Below, piece by piece: positions 43,768 to 54,546 of a stretch of DNA of 64,000 nt. The notes under the pieces were generated by a model that saw only the letters and a program-made list of their open reading frames with translations, did not search any database and was not told where the DNA came from. Origin of the DNA: Afifellaceae bacterium (lineage in GTDB: Bacteria > Pseudomonadota > Alphaproteobacteria > Rhizobiales > Afifellaceae); contig JANQRH010000016.1 in NCBI GenBank assembly GCA_028284625.1, positions 186,001 through 250,000 on the forward strand. The letters run 5' to 3'. How positions within the stretch are numbered: position 1 is the stretch's first letter; each line of letters begins with the position of its first letter. Made by a program: the position numbers and the translations under genes.

Positions 43768-44526
43768 ATGCTCAACGATCTGGCGGGTAAACGCGTCGTC
43801 ATCACCGGCGGAAGCACGGGCATCGGCGCGGCGGCGGCCAAGGCCCTGGCGGCGTCCGGCGCGATAATCGCCCTCCATTACAATGCCAGCGAGAGCGATG
43901 CGACCGATGTTGCGGCGGCGATCCGCGACGCCGGCGGCACATGCCACCTCGTCCGTGGCGATCTTCTGCAGCCGGATGAGGCACCGCGCGTCGTCAAGGA
44001 GGCCGCCGAGGCGCTCGGCGGGATGGATGTCCTCATCAACAATGCCGGCTCGCTGATCAAACGAACGCCGTTTGAGGAGTTGCAGGACGATCTCGTCGAC
44101 AAGGTCTTTGACCTCAACGTGCGTGCCGTGATCAAGGCGATCCAGGCTGCGCTGCCTTATCTGGAGATGGCGCACGGCTCCGTCATCAATGTCGGCTCAA
44201 TCGCCGGCGTCAACGGCGGCGGGCCGGGGGCTGCCGTCTACGGCGCCTCCAAGGGCTTCATCCATAATCTCACCCGGCACCTCGCCCGCGTCTATGCGGA
44301 GAAGGGCATCCGCGTGAACGCCGTGGCGCCGGGCGTGATCGACACGCCGTTCCACGCCGCGACGGCGCCGGAGATGAAAGAAGCCATGCGCGCGACGATA
44401 CCGTTGGGCCGGCTGGGGGTGGCGGAGGATTGCGCCGGCGCGTTCCTCTTCCTGGCGTCCGACCAGATGAGCGGCTACGTGACGGGCCAGACCATCCACG
44501 TGAATGGCGGGCAGTTGATGGCGTAG
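43768..44526 (+). CDS. SDR family oxidoreductase
   Basis: A 252-residue classical short-chain dehydrogenase. TGGSTGIG at 13-20 binds the cofactor; NNAG is at 91-94; the catalytic S144, Y158 and K162 are present (VGSIAGVN, VYGASKG). The sequence after the first strand (HYNAS) favours NADP. Substrate unknown; FabG-like or sugar/alcohol dehydrogenase. A clear AGGAG site precedes the ATG at 43768. The C-terminal NGGQLMA is normal. Convergent with the second GS-HQR gene. Confidence 0.93.
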   Translation: MLNDLAGKRVVITGGSTGIGAAAAKALAASGAIIALHYNASESDATDVAAAIRDAGGTCHLVRGDLLQPDEAPRVVKEAAEALGGMDVLINNAGSLIKRTPFEELQDDLVDKVFDLNVRAVIKAIQAALPYLEMAHGSVINVGSIAGVNGGGPGAAVYGASKGFIHNLTRHLARVYAEKGIRVNAVAPGVIDTPFHAATAPEMKEAMRATIPLGRLGVAEDCAGAFLFLASDQMSGYVTGQTIHVNGGQLMA

Positions 44527-44552
44527 GCGGCTCGGCGCTCTAGCGACGGGCG

Positions 44553-45524
44553 TCAGTCGCGCCCGTGCGGTGCCTCCCAGTCGATCCCCGCCGGGCCGGC
44601 CGGCACGATGCCGAGCGGATTACGCAGTTCGCTCCGCGAGTGATAGCCGCGCCTGTAGATATCGAACTTCACCGTCTCTTTGACGCCCGGCATCTGATAG
44701 ATGGCGCGCGCATAGGGCCACAGATGCGCATAGTCGATCAGCCGGCGGATGTTGCACTTGAAGGCGGAATGATAGGCGACGTCGAAGCGCGCCAATGTCG
44801 GGAAGAGGCGCAGATCCGCCTCGGTGAAGTGCTCGCCGGCGAGATAACGCGACGTGCTGAGATGCCGGTCGATCGCGTCGAGCGTTTCGAAGAGGTCGCG
44901 CACGGCCGCATCATAGGCGTCTTGCGTGCGCGCGAAGCCGGCGCGGTAGACGCCGTTGTTGACGCTCTGATAGATGCGCGCGTTCCAATCCTCGATCTCC
45001 TCGGCGCAGTCAGCCGGATAGAGGTCCGGCCCGCTCGTGCCTGCCGAAGCGAAGGCGCTGTTGAACATGCGGACGACGTCGGCGGATTCGTTTGAGACGG
45101 CGCGACCCGTTTCCGTGTCGACGATGAGCGGCACGGTCACGCGCCCGGTATAGCGCTCAACGCTGCGAGTATAGACTTCATGAAGTGCCGCGGCGCCGTG
45201 AAGCTTGTCGGCGAACGCACCGTCGGCATCGAAGACCCATCCCTGGTCGGTGCGCTGCGGCCGCGCGAACGACGCGTCGATGATGTCGTCCAGCCCTTTG
45301 AGCCGGCGCGCCAGCAACGCGCGGTGCGCCCAAGGGCAGTTCCACGCCACATAAAGGTGATAGCGGCCGGGCGTGGCCGGGAAGCCGCCCTCGCCTGTCG
45401 GGCCTGCGCTGCCGTCCGGCGTCAACCAGTTGCGCACCACGCTTGGTGCACGTTTGAAGGCGCCGTCGCGGCTCGCCTGCGGCGGTTCCTCCACGAGGTA
45501 GGCGCCGTCGATCATCGTGCCCAT
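44553..45524 (-). CDS. Glutathionyl-hydroquinone reductase (GST superfamily), copy 2
   Basis: A 323-residue paralogue of the gene at 33614. The catalytic Cys is C63 in YVAWNCPWAHR; shared family text includes NWLTPDGSAGPTGEGGF, NNGVYRAGFARTQDAYDAA, TEADLRLFPTLARFD and YQMPGVKETV. It would reduce glutathionyl-hydroquinones and related adducts with glutathione. Compared with copy 1 the residue before the Cys is Asn, not Ala, which may change substrate preference. It is divergent from the zinc-ribbon gene, and the FNR-type box lies between them. Confidence 0.94.
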   Translation of the reverse strand: MGTMIDGAYLVEEPPQASRDGAFKRAPSVVRNWLTPDGSAGPTGEGGFPATPGRYHLYVAWNCPWAHRALLARRLKGLDDIIDASFARPQRTDQGWVFDADGAFADKLHGAAALHEVYTRSVERYTGRVTVPLIVDTETGRAVSNESADVVRMFNSAFASAGTSGPDLYPADCAEEIEDWNARIYQSVNNGVYRAGFARTQDAYDAAVRDLFETLDAIDRHLSTSRYLAGEHFTEADLRLFPTLARFDVAYHSAFKCNIRRLIDYAHLWPYARAIYQMPGVKETVKFDIYRRGYHSRSELRNPLGIVPAGPAGIDWEAPHGRD

Positions 45525-45607
45525 TGGCCAGCCCTTAACGCATTGTAACTAAAGGGTCACGCGGCCCCGCGCCGGTGCTCGCGTGGCGGACCCTTCGCGG
45601 CTATCAT

Positions 45608-45621
45608 TTGATCCGGATCAA
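45608..45621. promoter_or_regulatory. FNR/FixK-type box (TTGAT-N4-ATCAA)
   Basis: TTGATCCGGATCAA is a perfect 14-base palindrome and matches the FNR/FixK/Anr consensus TTGAT-N4-ATCAA exactly. Its centre is 57 bases before the zinc-ribbon start (45672) and 90 bases before the second GS-HQR start (45524), so it could serve either direction. The regulator gene is not in the window. Binding is inference from consensus. Confidence 0.75.
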
Positions 45622-45671
45622 CGCGCCGGCTGACGGGCTCACCACCATCGCCGGACAAGCAGGAATGCGAC

Positions 45672-45839
45672 GTGGAACAGGATCCCAAACCGCATTATCC
45701 GCTGTCATGCCCGCTCTGCGGCATCGCCATGATCGGCGAGAAGGCGGAGCCTGAGCAACCGGATTTCGACCTGCACCGCTGCTTGAGCTGTGGCACGGTT
45801 GTCGAGATCCCGGGGCTTCCGCCGTCAGACGACGGCTGA
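45672..45839 (+). CDS. 55-residue zinc-ribbon protein
   Basis: A short gene starting at GTG with AGGA at 45661-45664, seven bases upstream. The 55-residue product has C13 and C16 in CPLCG and C37 and C40 in CLSCG, two knuckles of a zinc ribbon, and otherwise reads MEQDPKPHYPLSCPL at the front and an acidic Pro-rich end. Proteins of this size and layout occur in many Rhizobiales without a known function. A perfect FNR-type box lies upstream, suggesting oxygen-linked expression. It is below the length at which genes are usually called. An alternative is chance, but the four Cys in ribbon spacing argue against it. Confidence 0.65.
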   Translation: MEQDPKPHYPLSCPLCGIAMIGEKAEPEQPDFDLHRCLSCGTVVEIPGLPPSDDG

Positions 45840-45853
45840 CCAACACGCGCGAA

Positions 45854-45877
45854 TTAGCCCCCCCTTGAGGGAGGTTA
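45854..45877. repeat. Palindromic repeat at a convergent junction, copy 1
   Basis: A run TTAGCC, C-tract, TTGA, GGGAGG, TTAA forms an imperfect hairpin between the zinc-ribbon gene and the convergent persulfide dioxygenase gene. The same kind of text recurs at 60430-60453, again between converging genes. It may be a bidirectional terminator or a small dispersed repeat. Confidence 0.55.
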
Positions 45878-45906
45878 AGGCAGAGCTTGCCGCTCGGGAT
45901 CGTAAT

Positions 45907-46941
45907 CTAAACGACGGGCCCGCTCGCTTTCTTCCAGGCATCGAGGCCGCCCTTGATATGGCAAGCCGACGACAGGCCGGCTTCGTCGGCCGCCTCCACC
46001 GCCATCGCCGAGCGCTCACCGAAGGCACAATAGAAGACGAGTTGCTTGCCGGTGGAATTGGCGAGCTCGTAGAGAAGTCCGCCCGGCGACAGATGGTCCG
46101 ACAGGCTGCCATAGGGCGCATGCACGGCGCCGGGTATCTGTCCGTGGCGCTCGCGCTCGGATTTGTCGCGGAGATCGACGAGCACACAATCACCCCCTTG
46201 GAGCAGCGTGAGAGCATCGTCGCAGCCGAGCGAGCGCGCCTTTATCTCGGGATGATCCTGCTTCAGTCCGACATGCAGATTGGCCGGGACCGCGACATCC
46301 ATCATCTTGGGGTTCGGCAGGTTGAGGCTGTTCATGATGTCGACATACTCGTCGACTGACCCGACCTGCAGGCGCGGATTGAACGCTTTCTCCTCGCCGA
46401 TCGTGCTGACTGTGTCGCCCTTATAATCGTGCGCCGGATAGACGAGCGTCTCCTCCGGTAGCTTCAAGAGCCTGTCGAACAGCGAGTGATACTGATCGAC
46501 CGGGTTGCCGTTCTGAAAATCGGTGCGCCCGGTGCCACGGATGAGCAGCGTATCGCCGGTGAACACGCGGTCGTTCATCTGGAAGCTGTATGAGTCGCTC
46601 GTGTGACCCGGCGTGTAGATGGTGTCGAGGCCGACGCCTTCGATCTCCACCTTCTCGCCGTCCGCCACGCGCATCGACACGACATCGACGCCGCTCATCT
46701 CACCCATCACGGTGATGCAGCGTGTGCGGTCGCGGAGCTCCGCGAGCCCGGTCACATGGTCGGCGTGCACATGGGTGTCGATCGCCTTGATGAGCCTGAG
46801 GTCCAGCTCGTCGAGCAGCTTGAGGTAGCGGTCGACGCGCTCCAGGACAGGGTCGATGATGAGCGCTTCGCCGCCTTTGCGGCTGGCGATCAGATAGGTG
46901 TAGGTCGACGAGGTCGTGTCGAACAATTGGCGGAAGATCAT
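45907..46941 (-). CDS. Metallo-beta-lactamase persulfide dioxygenase-like / rhodanese fusion
   Basis: A 344-residue cytoplasmic protein. Residues 1-230: an MBL fold with the metal motif HVHADH at 57-62, then THGH-like YTPGHTSDSYSF, and FTGDTLLIRGTGRTDFQNG, as in ETHE1-type persulfide dioxygenases, which oxidise glutathione persulfide to sulfite. Residues about 240-344: a rhodanese domain with the active-site Cys in FYCAFGERSAM. Fusions of these two are known and link sulfide oxidation to thiosulfate. It lies close to the FNR-type box and GS-HQR gene, a possible thiol-stress locus. Minus strand, starts at 46941. Confidence 0.92.
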   Translation of the reverse strand: MIFRQLFDTTSSTYTYLIASRKGGEALIIDPVLERVDRYLKLLDELDLRLIKAIDTHVHADHVTGLAELRDRTRCITVMGEMSGVDVVSMRVADGEKVEIEGVGLDTIYTPGHTSDSYSFQMNDRVFTGDTLLIRGTGRTDFQNGNPVDQYHSLFDRLLKLPEETLVYPAHDYKGDTVSTIGEEKAFNPRLQVGSVDEYVDIMNSLNLPNPKMMDVAVPANLHVGLKQDHPEIKARSLGCDDALTLLQGGDCVLVDLRDKSERERHGQIPGAVHAPYGSLSDHLSPGGLLYELANSTGKQLVFYCAFGERSAMAVEAADEAGLSSACHIKGGLDAWKKASGPVV

Positions 46942-47074
46942 GGGTGGTCATCCGATCCGTCGCGTTGGTGCTGCCGACATTCTTCGACGCGCGCCGGCGG
47001 TTCGCAAGACGGTTTAGAGACGCAGCTTGACGAGCCGGCAATCTAACACGGCAGCAGTGGCGCGGCAGTGCTCC

Positions 47075-48196
47075 TCAGCCGTCGCGCAGCACCATGTCGT
47101 CGCGATGGATCATCTCCGCACGGCCGCGATAGCCGAGGATCGCCTCGATCTCGCCGGAGCGCTTGCCGACAATGCGCTTGGCGTCCTCCACATCGAAGGC
47201 CACGAGCCCGCGGCCGATCTCCGCGCCTCCATCGGCCAGGATGGAGACCGCATCGCCGCGCGCGAAGCGACCGTTGACGCCGGTCACGCCGGCCGGAAGC
47301 AGGCTCTTGCCAGCCTTCAACGCAGCCGCGGCGCCGGAATCGACCGAGACTGAGCCACGTGGCTCAAGATGGCTGGCGATCCACGCCTTGCGGGCGCTGG
47401 CCGGCGTCGCCTGCGGCGCGAACCAAGTGGCGCGCGCGCCGGCATCGATCGCCTTCAGCGGGTTCTTCACATGTCCGGAGGCGATCACCATGGCGGCGCC
47501 TGCAGAGGTGGCGATGCGCGCCGCCTCGACCTTCGTCTTCATGCCGCCGCGTGACAGATCAGAACCGGCGGAGCCGGCCATCGCCTCAATCGCCGGCGTG
47601 ACCGCCGGCACGAAGTCGATATGCGCGGCGCTCGGATCGCTAGCGGGCGGCGCGGAGTAAAGCCCGTCCACGTCGGAGAGCAGCACCAGGCAGTCGGCGC
47701 CGACCATCGCTGCGACCCGTGCCGCCAGCCGGTCGTTGTCGCCGTAGCGGATCTCGGTCGTGGCGACCGTGTCGTTCTCGTTGATGACCGGGACGGCGCG
47801 CATCTTCATCAGCGTGGCGAAGGTGGCGCGGGCGTTGAGGTAGCGCCGCCGCTCCTCCGTGTCGCCGAGCGTCAGAAGAATTTGCGCGGCATGCAGGTCA
47901 TGCGCGGCGAGGCTCTCCGCCCAGGCGCCCGCCAACGCGATCTGCCCAGCCGCGGCGGCGGCCTGCGCCTCCTCCAGCTTCAGCACGTCGCGCCCCAGCT
48001 GAAGCGCGCGCCGGCCAAGCGCAATCGCACCAGAGGAGACGATAATCACGCGCCGGCCGTCGCCCATCAGCATAGCGACGTCCTCAGCAAGGGCGGCGAG
48101 CCAGTCGCGGTCGAGCCGCCCGGTCGCGCCATCGACGAGGAGCGACGAGCCGACCTTCACGACGATGCGGCGATGCGCGGCGAGTGAACGTTTCAT
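47075..48196 (-). CDS. proB: Glutamate 5-kinase
   Basis: A 373-residue enzyme that phosphorylates glutamate in the first step of proline synthesis. It has the amino-acid kinase domain, with [52 protein letters not shown] and [13 protein letters not shown], and a C-terminal PUA domain (about 280-370). Length and motifs are normal. In Rhizobiales proB follows obgE and precedes proA; here a GNAT gene separates it from obgE and proA is not in the window. It is feedback inhibited by proline in other species. Confidence 0.97.
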   Translation of the reverse strand: MKRSLAAHRRIVVKVGSSLLVDGATGRLDRDWLAALAEDVAMLMGDGRRVIIVSSGAIALGRRALQLGRDVLKLEEAQAAAAAGQIALAGAWAESLAAHDLHAAQILLTLGDTEERRRYLNARATFATLMKMRAVPVINENDTVATTEIRYGDNDRLAARVAAMVGADCLVLLSDVDGLYSAPPASDPSAAHIDFVPAVTPAIEAMAGSAGSDLSRGGMKTKVEAARIATSAGAAMVIASGHVKNPLKAIDAGARATWFAPQATPASARKAWIASHLEPRGSVSVDSGAAAALKAGKSLLPAGVTGVNGRFARGDAVSILADGGAEIGRGLVAFDVEDAKRIVGKRSGEIEAILGYRGRAEMIHRDDMVLRDG

Positions 48197-48351
48197 GATC
48201 CAAGCGGGCCTTTAAGCGGGCGCCGGGTTCTCTAGCACAGCCTCGCCAAACTTTGCCTATCGCCGGATTTGCTGCTTAACCGGGCAAGCCACGAGGCGCG
48301 ACGCTGCACCGGGTCAGCTGTGCGTGACGTGATGCATCGGGACGAGGATAC

Positions 48352-48915
48352 ATGACAGAGACGGCTTCAATCGCCGACCGGTGCCGGTTTCAGACCGCGC
48401 GGCTTTCCGTTGAGGGCTGGCGCGAGGCGCTTGCCACGGGCGCCGGCCGCGCGGCGCTTGCTGAGCGCATGGTCGACATCCTAACGCCGGACGTGACGGA
48501 GATGCTGCCGCCGAAATGGCAGCCGCTTGGATCTCTCGATGAGGCGCTTGAGTGGCTCGATGCGCGCGCCGCGGAAGGCGATTGCTTCACGGTCAAGACC
48601 AAGGACGACGACCGCATCGTCGGATGCCTTGTCGCCTATGCCGAGACGGCGGAGTCCGATCCCGCGCTGCTTGATTTGCGCATCGGCTATCTCTTCGCTC
48701 GTGAGGCCTGGGGGCACGGCTATGCCAGCGAGCTGATCGCGGGCCTGGTCGATTGGTGCGAGGCCGCCGGTGATATCCGCACGCTTATCGGCGGCGTGGA
48801 GGAGGACAACACCGCGTCCATCCGTGTCCTGGAGAAGAACGGCTTTCGGATCGTACCCGAAGGCGCTGAGCCACCGATGGTCGTGATGGAGCGCGTGCTG
48901 CAGCCTGACACCTAG
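48352..48915 (+). CDS. GNAT N-acetyltransferase (RimJ-like)
   Basis: A 187-residue GNAT protein. It shows the RimJ/RimL-type layout: RLSVEGWREALATGAGR-like entry, GYLFAREAWGHGYASELIAG as the acetyl-CoA-binding motif, and NTASIRVLEKNGFRIVPEG as the closing part. It could acetylate protein N-termini, an antibiotic or a small amine. The strand is opposite to both neighbours, proB and obgE, so it is an insertion into that order. Start ATG at 48352 lies after GAGGATAC. Confidence 0.92.
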   Translation: MTETASIADRCRFQTARLSVEGWREALATGAGRAALAERMVDILTPDVTEMLPPKWQPLGSLDEALEWLDARAAEGDCFTVKTKDDDRIVGCLVAYAETAESDPALLDLRIGYLFAREAWGHGYASELIAGLVDWCEAAGDIRTLIGGVEEDNTASIRVLEKNGFRIVPEGAEPPMVVMERVLQPDT

Positions 48916-48937
48916 CCCGGTAGCCGCCGTTACTATC

Positions 48938-50517
<1,580 letters not shown>

Positions 50518-50541
50518 GCGGTAGAGGCCCGTCCAAGTAAA

Positions 50542-50569
50542 AAGGGGAAGCGGCGCCCCGCTTCCCCTT
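50542..50569 (-). terminator. Rho-independent terminator after rpmA
   Basis: AAGGGGAAGCGG at 50542-50553 and CCGCTTCCCCTT at 50558-50569 pair perfectly over 12 bases around CGCC. On the minus strand the stem is followed by a T-run (TTTTTTAC). It ends the rplU-rpmA transcript and separates it from the GNAT-obgE unit. Confidence 0.9.
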
Positions 50570-50616
50570 CTCATCTCAACACCGGGTCGGCAGGACGCCG
50601 GCGCAAATCCGTCCGG

Positions 50617-50883
50617 CTATTCGGCGGGCTCGCTCGGCTCCACGGACACGTAGGAGCGTCCGCCCGCCTTGCGCGAAAACGACACACGGCCCGCCGTCAG
50701 CGCGAAGATCGTATGATCCTTGCCTAGGCCGACATTGTCGCCGGGCCGCCACTTGGTGCCGCGCTGGCGCACGATGATGTTGCCGGGCACGACCGCCTCG
50801 CCGCCATATTTCTTGATGCCGAGACGCCGGCCGGCGGTGTCGCGCCCGTTGCGTGAAGAGCCGCCCGCTTTCTTATGTGCCAT
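50617..50883 (-). CDS. rpmA: Ribosomal protein bL27
   Basis: An 88-residue protein of the large subunit, near the peptidyl transferase centre. It reads [20 protein letters not shown] with the family pattern [40 protein letters not shown] and a short acidic C-terminus. It starts at 50883, one base after the rplU stop at 50885, and is followed by a strong terminator. Length is normal. Confidence 0.98.
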   Translation of the reverse strand: MAHKKAGGSSRNGRDTAGRRLGIKKYGGEAVVPGNIIVRQRGTKWRPGDNVGLGKDHTIFALTAGRVSFSRKAGGRSYVSVEPSEPAE

Positions 50884-50884
50884 C

Positions 50885-51565
50885 TCAGTCCTCCTTCGCG
50901 GCCTCGGCCAACGCTTTGGCCTGACTGACCCAATCGTCGCGCTCGATGCGGCCCTTGAAGCTCAGCGCATCGTCGACGCGTTTGATATCCTCCGCCGTGA
51001 AGGCGGCGATTTGCGCAAAGCGCGTGACGCCAAGCCCGTTCAGCTTCTTCTCAAGCGCCGGCCCGACGCCGCTGATCTTCTTCAGATCGTCGGCCTGACC
51101 TTCCGGCGCCTGGAAAAGCGGCGTGCCTTCCGACGCAGGTGGTGTCTTCTCAGGCGCTGTTTCGGCGGCGGGCTTCGGTTCCGCTTCGGCCTTGGGCGTG
51201 GCTTTCGGCTTGGGCTCCGCCTTCGGTTTCGCCTTTGCCTTGGTCGGCGCCTTGCCGTCGGTCAGAATCTCCGTCACGCGCACCAGCGTGAAGAGCTGGC
51301 GGTGGCCGTTCTTACGGCGGGAGTTCTTGCGGCGGCGCTTCTTGAAGACGATGACCTTGTCGCCGCGGCCCTGCTCGACGATCTCCGCGGCGACCGATGC
51401 GCCGGCGACCAGCGGCGCGCCGACATTGGGCGCCTCACCGCCGAGCATCAGCACGTCTGGAAAGGTAACCGTCTCGCCGGGCTCGCCCGGCAGCTTCTCA
51501 ACTTCCAATGTCTCGCCGGCGGCGACGCGATATTGCTTCCCGCCGGTCTTGATGACTGCGAACAT
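50885..51565 (-). CDS. rplU: Ribosomal protein bL21 with C-terminal helix-hairpin-helix extension
   Basis: A 226-residue protein. Residues 1-103 are a normal bL21 ([38 protein letters not shown]). A Lys/Pro/Ala/Glu-rich linker (about 112-155) leads to a C-terminal helix-hairpin-helix type domain (about 160-226: [40 protein letters not shown]). bL21 binds 23S rRNA domain II. The extension is known in several Alphaproteobacteria, with unknown role. The ATG at 51565 is taken as start; the frame is open 11 codons further upstream. Confidence 0.95.
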   Translation of the reverse strand: MFAVIKTGGKQYRVAAGETLEVEKLPGEPGETVTFPDVLMLGGEAPNVGAPLVAGASVAAEIVEQGRGDKVIVFKKRRRKNSRRKNGHRQLFTLVRVTEILTDGKAPTKAKAKPKAEPKPKATPKAEAEPKPAAETAPEKTPPASEGTPLFQAPEGQADDLKKISGVGPALEKKLNGLGVTRFAQIAAFTAEDIKRVDDALSFKGRIERDDWVSQAKALAEAAKED

Positions 51566-51887
51566 TTTGTCCTCGCGTTCGGTGCCACACCTCTTCATGC
51601 CGCAGGAGCGGCGCCTTTGGGCGGGCTTCTTTCAGTCAGGCCGGTTTTCGTTGGCCGAGCGGCTCCCCGCTTGAGACAGCCTTCGGACAAATAATGAGGG
51701 CGCCGACCGGTCCGGTCTAGCGCCGACCGGCCGGATAAAGTGCAACCGGCAGCGGAAGTCAAGGTTTTGGGCCCAAATCCGGCGGTGAACCGACGGCAGC
51801 GGGCGGTCTTGCCGGCCGCGCGGCCTTGTCTCACGCCGGCCGACCGACTAGATAGCGGCTGCCTGATCGACCAGCGCCTCAACCTGC
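51566..51887. other. 322-base gap between rplU and tRNA-Ser
   Basis: Must contain the rplU promoter and leader on the minus strand and the tRNA promoter on the plus strand. An 11-base direct repeat, GCGCCGACCGG, occurs at 51699-51709 and 51719-51729, one period of 20 bases. No convincing gene was seen. Confidence 0.5.
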
Positions 51888-51977
51888 GGAGGGATGCCGG
51901 AGTGGTTGAACGGGGCGGTCTCGAAAACCGTTGAGCGCGCAAGCGTTCCGGGGGTTCGAATCCCTCTCCCTCCGCCA
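51888..51977 (+). tRNA. tRNA-Ser (anticodon CGA)
   Basis: A 90-base tRNA with a long variable arm. The acceptor stem GGAGGGA (51888-51894) pairs with TCCCTCC (51967-51973), discriminator G, and the CCA end is encoded at 51975-51977. The anticodon stem-loop GCGGT-CTCGAAA-ACCGT places CGA in the anticodon, reading UCG serine codons. The T arm contains GGTTCGAAT. The long variable arm (GAGCGCGCAAGCGTTC) marks it as class II (Ser). It is a single gene, with no integrase beside it. Confidence 0.95.
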
Positions 51978-52003
51978 GTCGTTGTTGCCGGGACAGACAT
52001 AGG

Positions 52004-52546
52004 TCAACTCGGGGCATCGGCCTTCCCAAGCCGCAGTTCATACAAGACCAGTTTGTTGGCAGGCCCGCGCATCGTGCCGACGTCCCCAAATCCGCAACGC
52101 CGCATGAGTTGGTGCGAGCGTGTGTTCGGCAGATCGACAGCGGCGACGAGGCGCGACAGTCGCAGTGAATCGCGCGCATAGGCGCTGAGCGTAGTGAGCG
52201 CGTCGGCGGCCAGACCGCGGCCCCAATGGTCTGGCTTGAGCGCTATCAGAGCCTCAATCCCGCCGGCCATTTCCGGCGCCGCGCCGACCTCCTCCGACAC
52301 CGGCTGCAGCCCGGCAACGCCGGCGAAGCGCTCGTGGCCGTGCTCGAGCGCCCACAACCCGAGACCGTCGGAATCCAACTGCTCGCTGCTTGTCAGCATC
52401 GCAGCCACGGTTTCGCGCAGAAGCTCCGTATCGTCGCAAAGATAGCGGCGCACGTCTTTATCGTGGAGCAGGCTTACGAGCTCGTCGAGATCATCAGCTT
52501 TTGCCGGCCGCAGCCGGCCGTGCGGCAAGGATAGGCTTGGTTTCAT
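52004..52546 (-). CDS. GNAT N-acetyltransferase
   Basis: A 180-residue GNAT-fold protein with LRPAKADDLDELVSLLHDKD, the CoA-binding text LKPDHWGRGLAADALTTLSA and the closing LPNTRSHQLMRRCGFGDVG. RimJ-like; substrate unknown. It converges with tRNA-Ser and precedes, in its own direction, nothing closely linked. The ATG at 52546 is taken. Confidence 0.9.
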   Translation of the reverse strand: MKPSLSLPHGRLRPAKADDLDELVSLLHDKDVRRYLCDDTELLRETVAAMLTSSEQLDSDGLGLWALEHGHERFAGVAGLQPVSEEVGAAPEMAGGIEALIALKPDHWGRGLAADALTTLSAYARDSLRLSRLVAAVDLPNTRSHQLMRRCGFGDVGTMRGPANKLVLYELRLGKADAPS

Positions 52547-52620
52547 TCGGCACCTCGGGCCGCGAAAGCCTTAGCGCTTGATAGCAGCACACAGGTGAGA
52601 CGTGAGTAGTCCAGCCCCGT

Positions 52621-53691
<1,071 letters not shown>

Positions 53692-53700
53692 CGCGTTTTT

Positions 53701-54546
53701 TCACTTCTCGCTTTCGATCAGGCCCTTCACGAAGAGCCTCTGCATGGCGATCACCACCAGAACCGGCGGCAGCGTCGCCAGGATCGCGGTCGCCATGATT
53801 ACCGGCCAATTGGCGAAATCGTCGCCGCTGGGGAACATCTGTTTGATCCCCATCACTATGGTGTTCATCTCAGGATCGGTGGTGATCAGAAGCGGCCACA
53901 GATATTGGTTCCAACCGTAGATGAAGAGGATGACGAAGAGCGCCGCAATATTGGTGCGCGACATCGGCAGGAGGATATCGATGAAGAACCGCATGGGTCT
54001 GGCGCCGTCGACGCGCGCGGCCTCCGCCAGTTCGTCGGGCACGGTGAGGAAGAACTGGCGGAACAAGAACGTCGCCGTGGCTGATGCGATCAGCGGCAGG
54101 ATCAGTCCGGAATAGGAATTCAAGAGCCCGAAATTGGCGGCCACTTCGTAAGTCGGCACGATGCGTACCTCCACCGGCAGCATCAAGGTCAGGAAGATCA
54201 ACCAGAAGAAGACGTGACGCAGCGGAAAGCGGAAATAGACGATGGCGAAGGCGGAGAGGATCGAGATCGCGATCTTGCCAAGCGCGATGCCCAACGCCAT
54301 GACCATTGAGTTGACCAGCATCTGCCAGACCGGCGCGTTGATGCCGGAGACAAGCGCCTCGCGATAATTCTCGATGAAATGGCCGCCGGGCACGACCGGC
54401 ATGGGCGGGCGGATGATGTCGCCCTGCGTGACGGTTGAGGCCACGAAGGCCAGGTAGATGGGGAAGCCGATCAAGGCGACGCCCAGGATCAGGCCGGCAT
54501 GCGTGAGCCACAGGCCGGCGGCGCGTTTTTCCACCATCCCCGACAT
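53701..54546 (-). CDS. ugpE: Glycerol-3-phosphate ABC importer, permease UgpE
   Basis: A 281-residue inner-membrane permease, the same length as E. coli UgpE, with six helices. The EAA loop that contacts the ATPase is [20 protein letters not shown]. Ends [10 protein letters not shown]. The frame is open far upstream on the strand, but the start is the ATG at 54546 which overlaps the ugpA stop by one base (TGATG). With UgpA it forms the channel for sn-glycerol 3-phosphate or glycerophosphodiesters. Confidence 0.95.
   Translation of the reverse strand: MSGMVEKRAAGLWLTHAGLILGVALIGFPIYLAFVASTVTQGDIIRPPMPVVPGGHFIENYREALVSGINAPVWQMLVNSMVMALGIALGKIAISILSAFAIVYFRFPLRHVFFWLIFLTLMLPVEVRIVPTYEVAANFGLLNSYSGLILPLIASATATFLFRQFFLTVPDELAEAARVDGARPMRFFIDILLPMSRTNIAALFVILFIYGWNQYLWPLLITTDPEMNTIVMGIKQMFPSGDDFANWPVIMATAILATLPPVLVVIAMQRLFVKGLIESEK

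Noticed and set aside
51888-51977. tRNA-Ser as an integration site for a mobile element
   Set aside because: No integrase, no duplicated tRNA end and no change in gene type was seen next to it.
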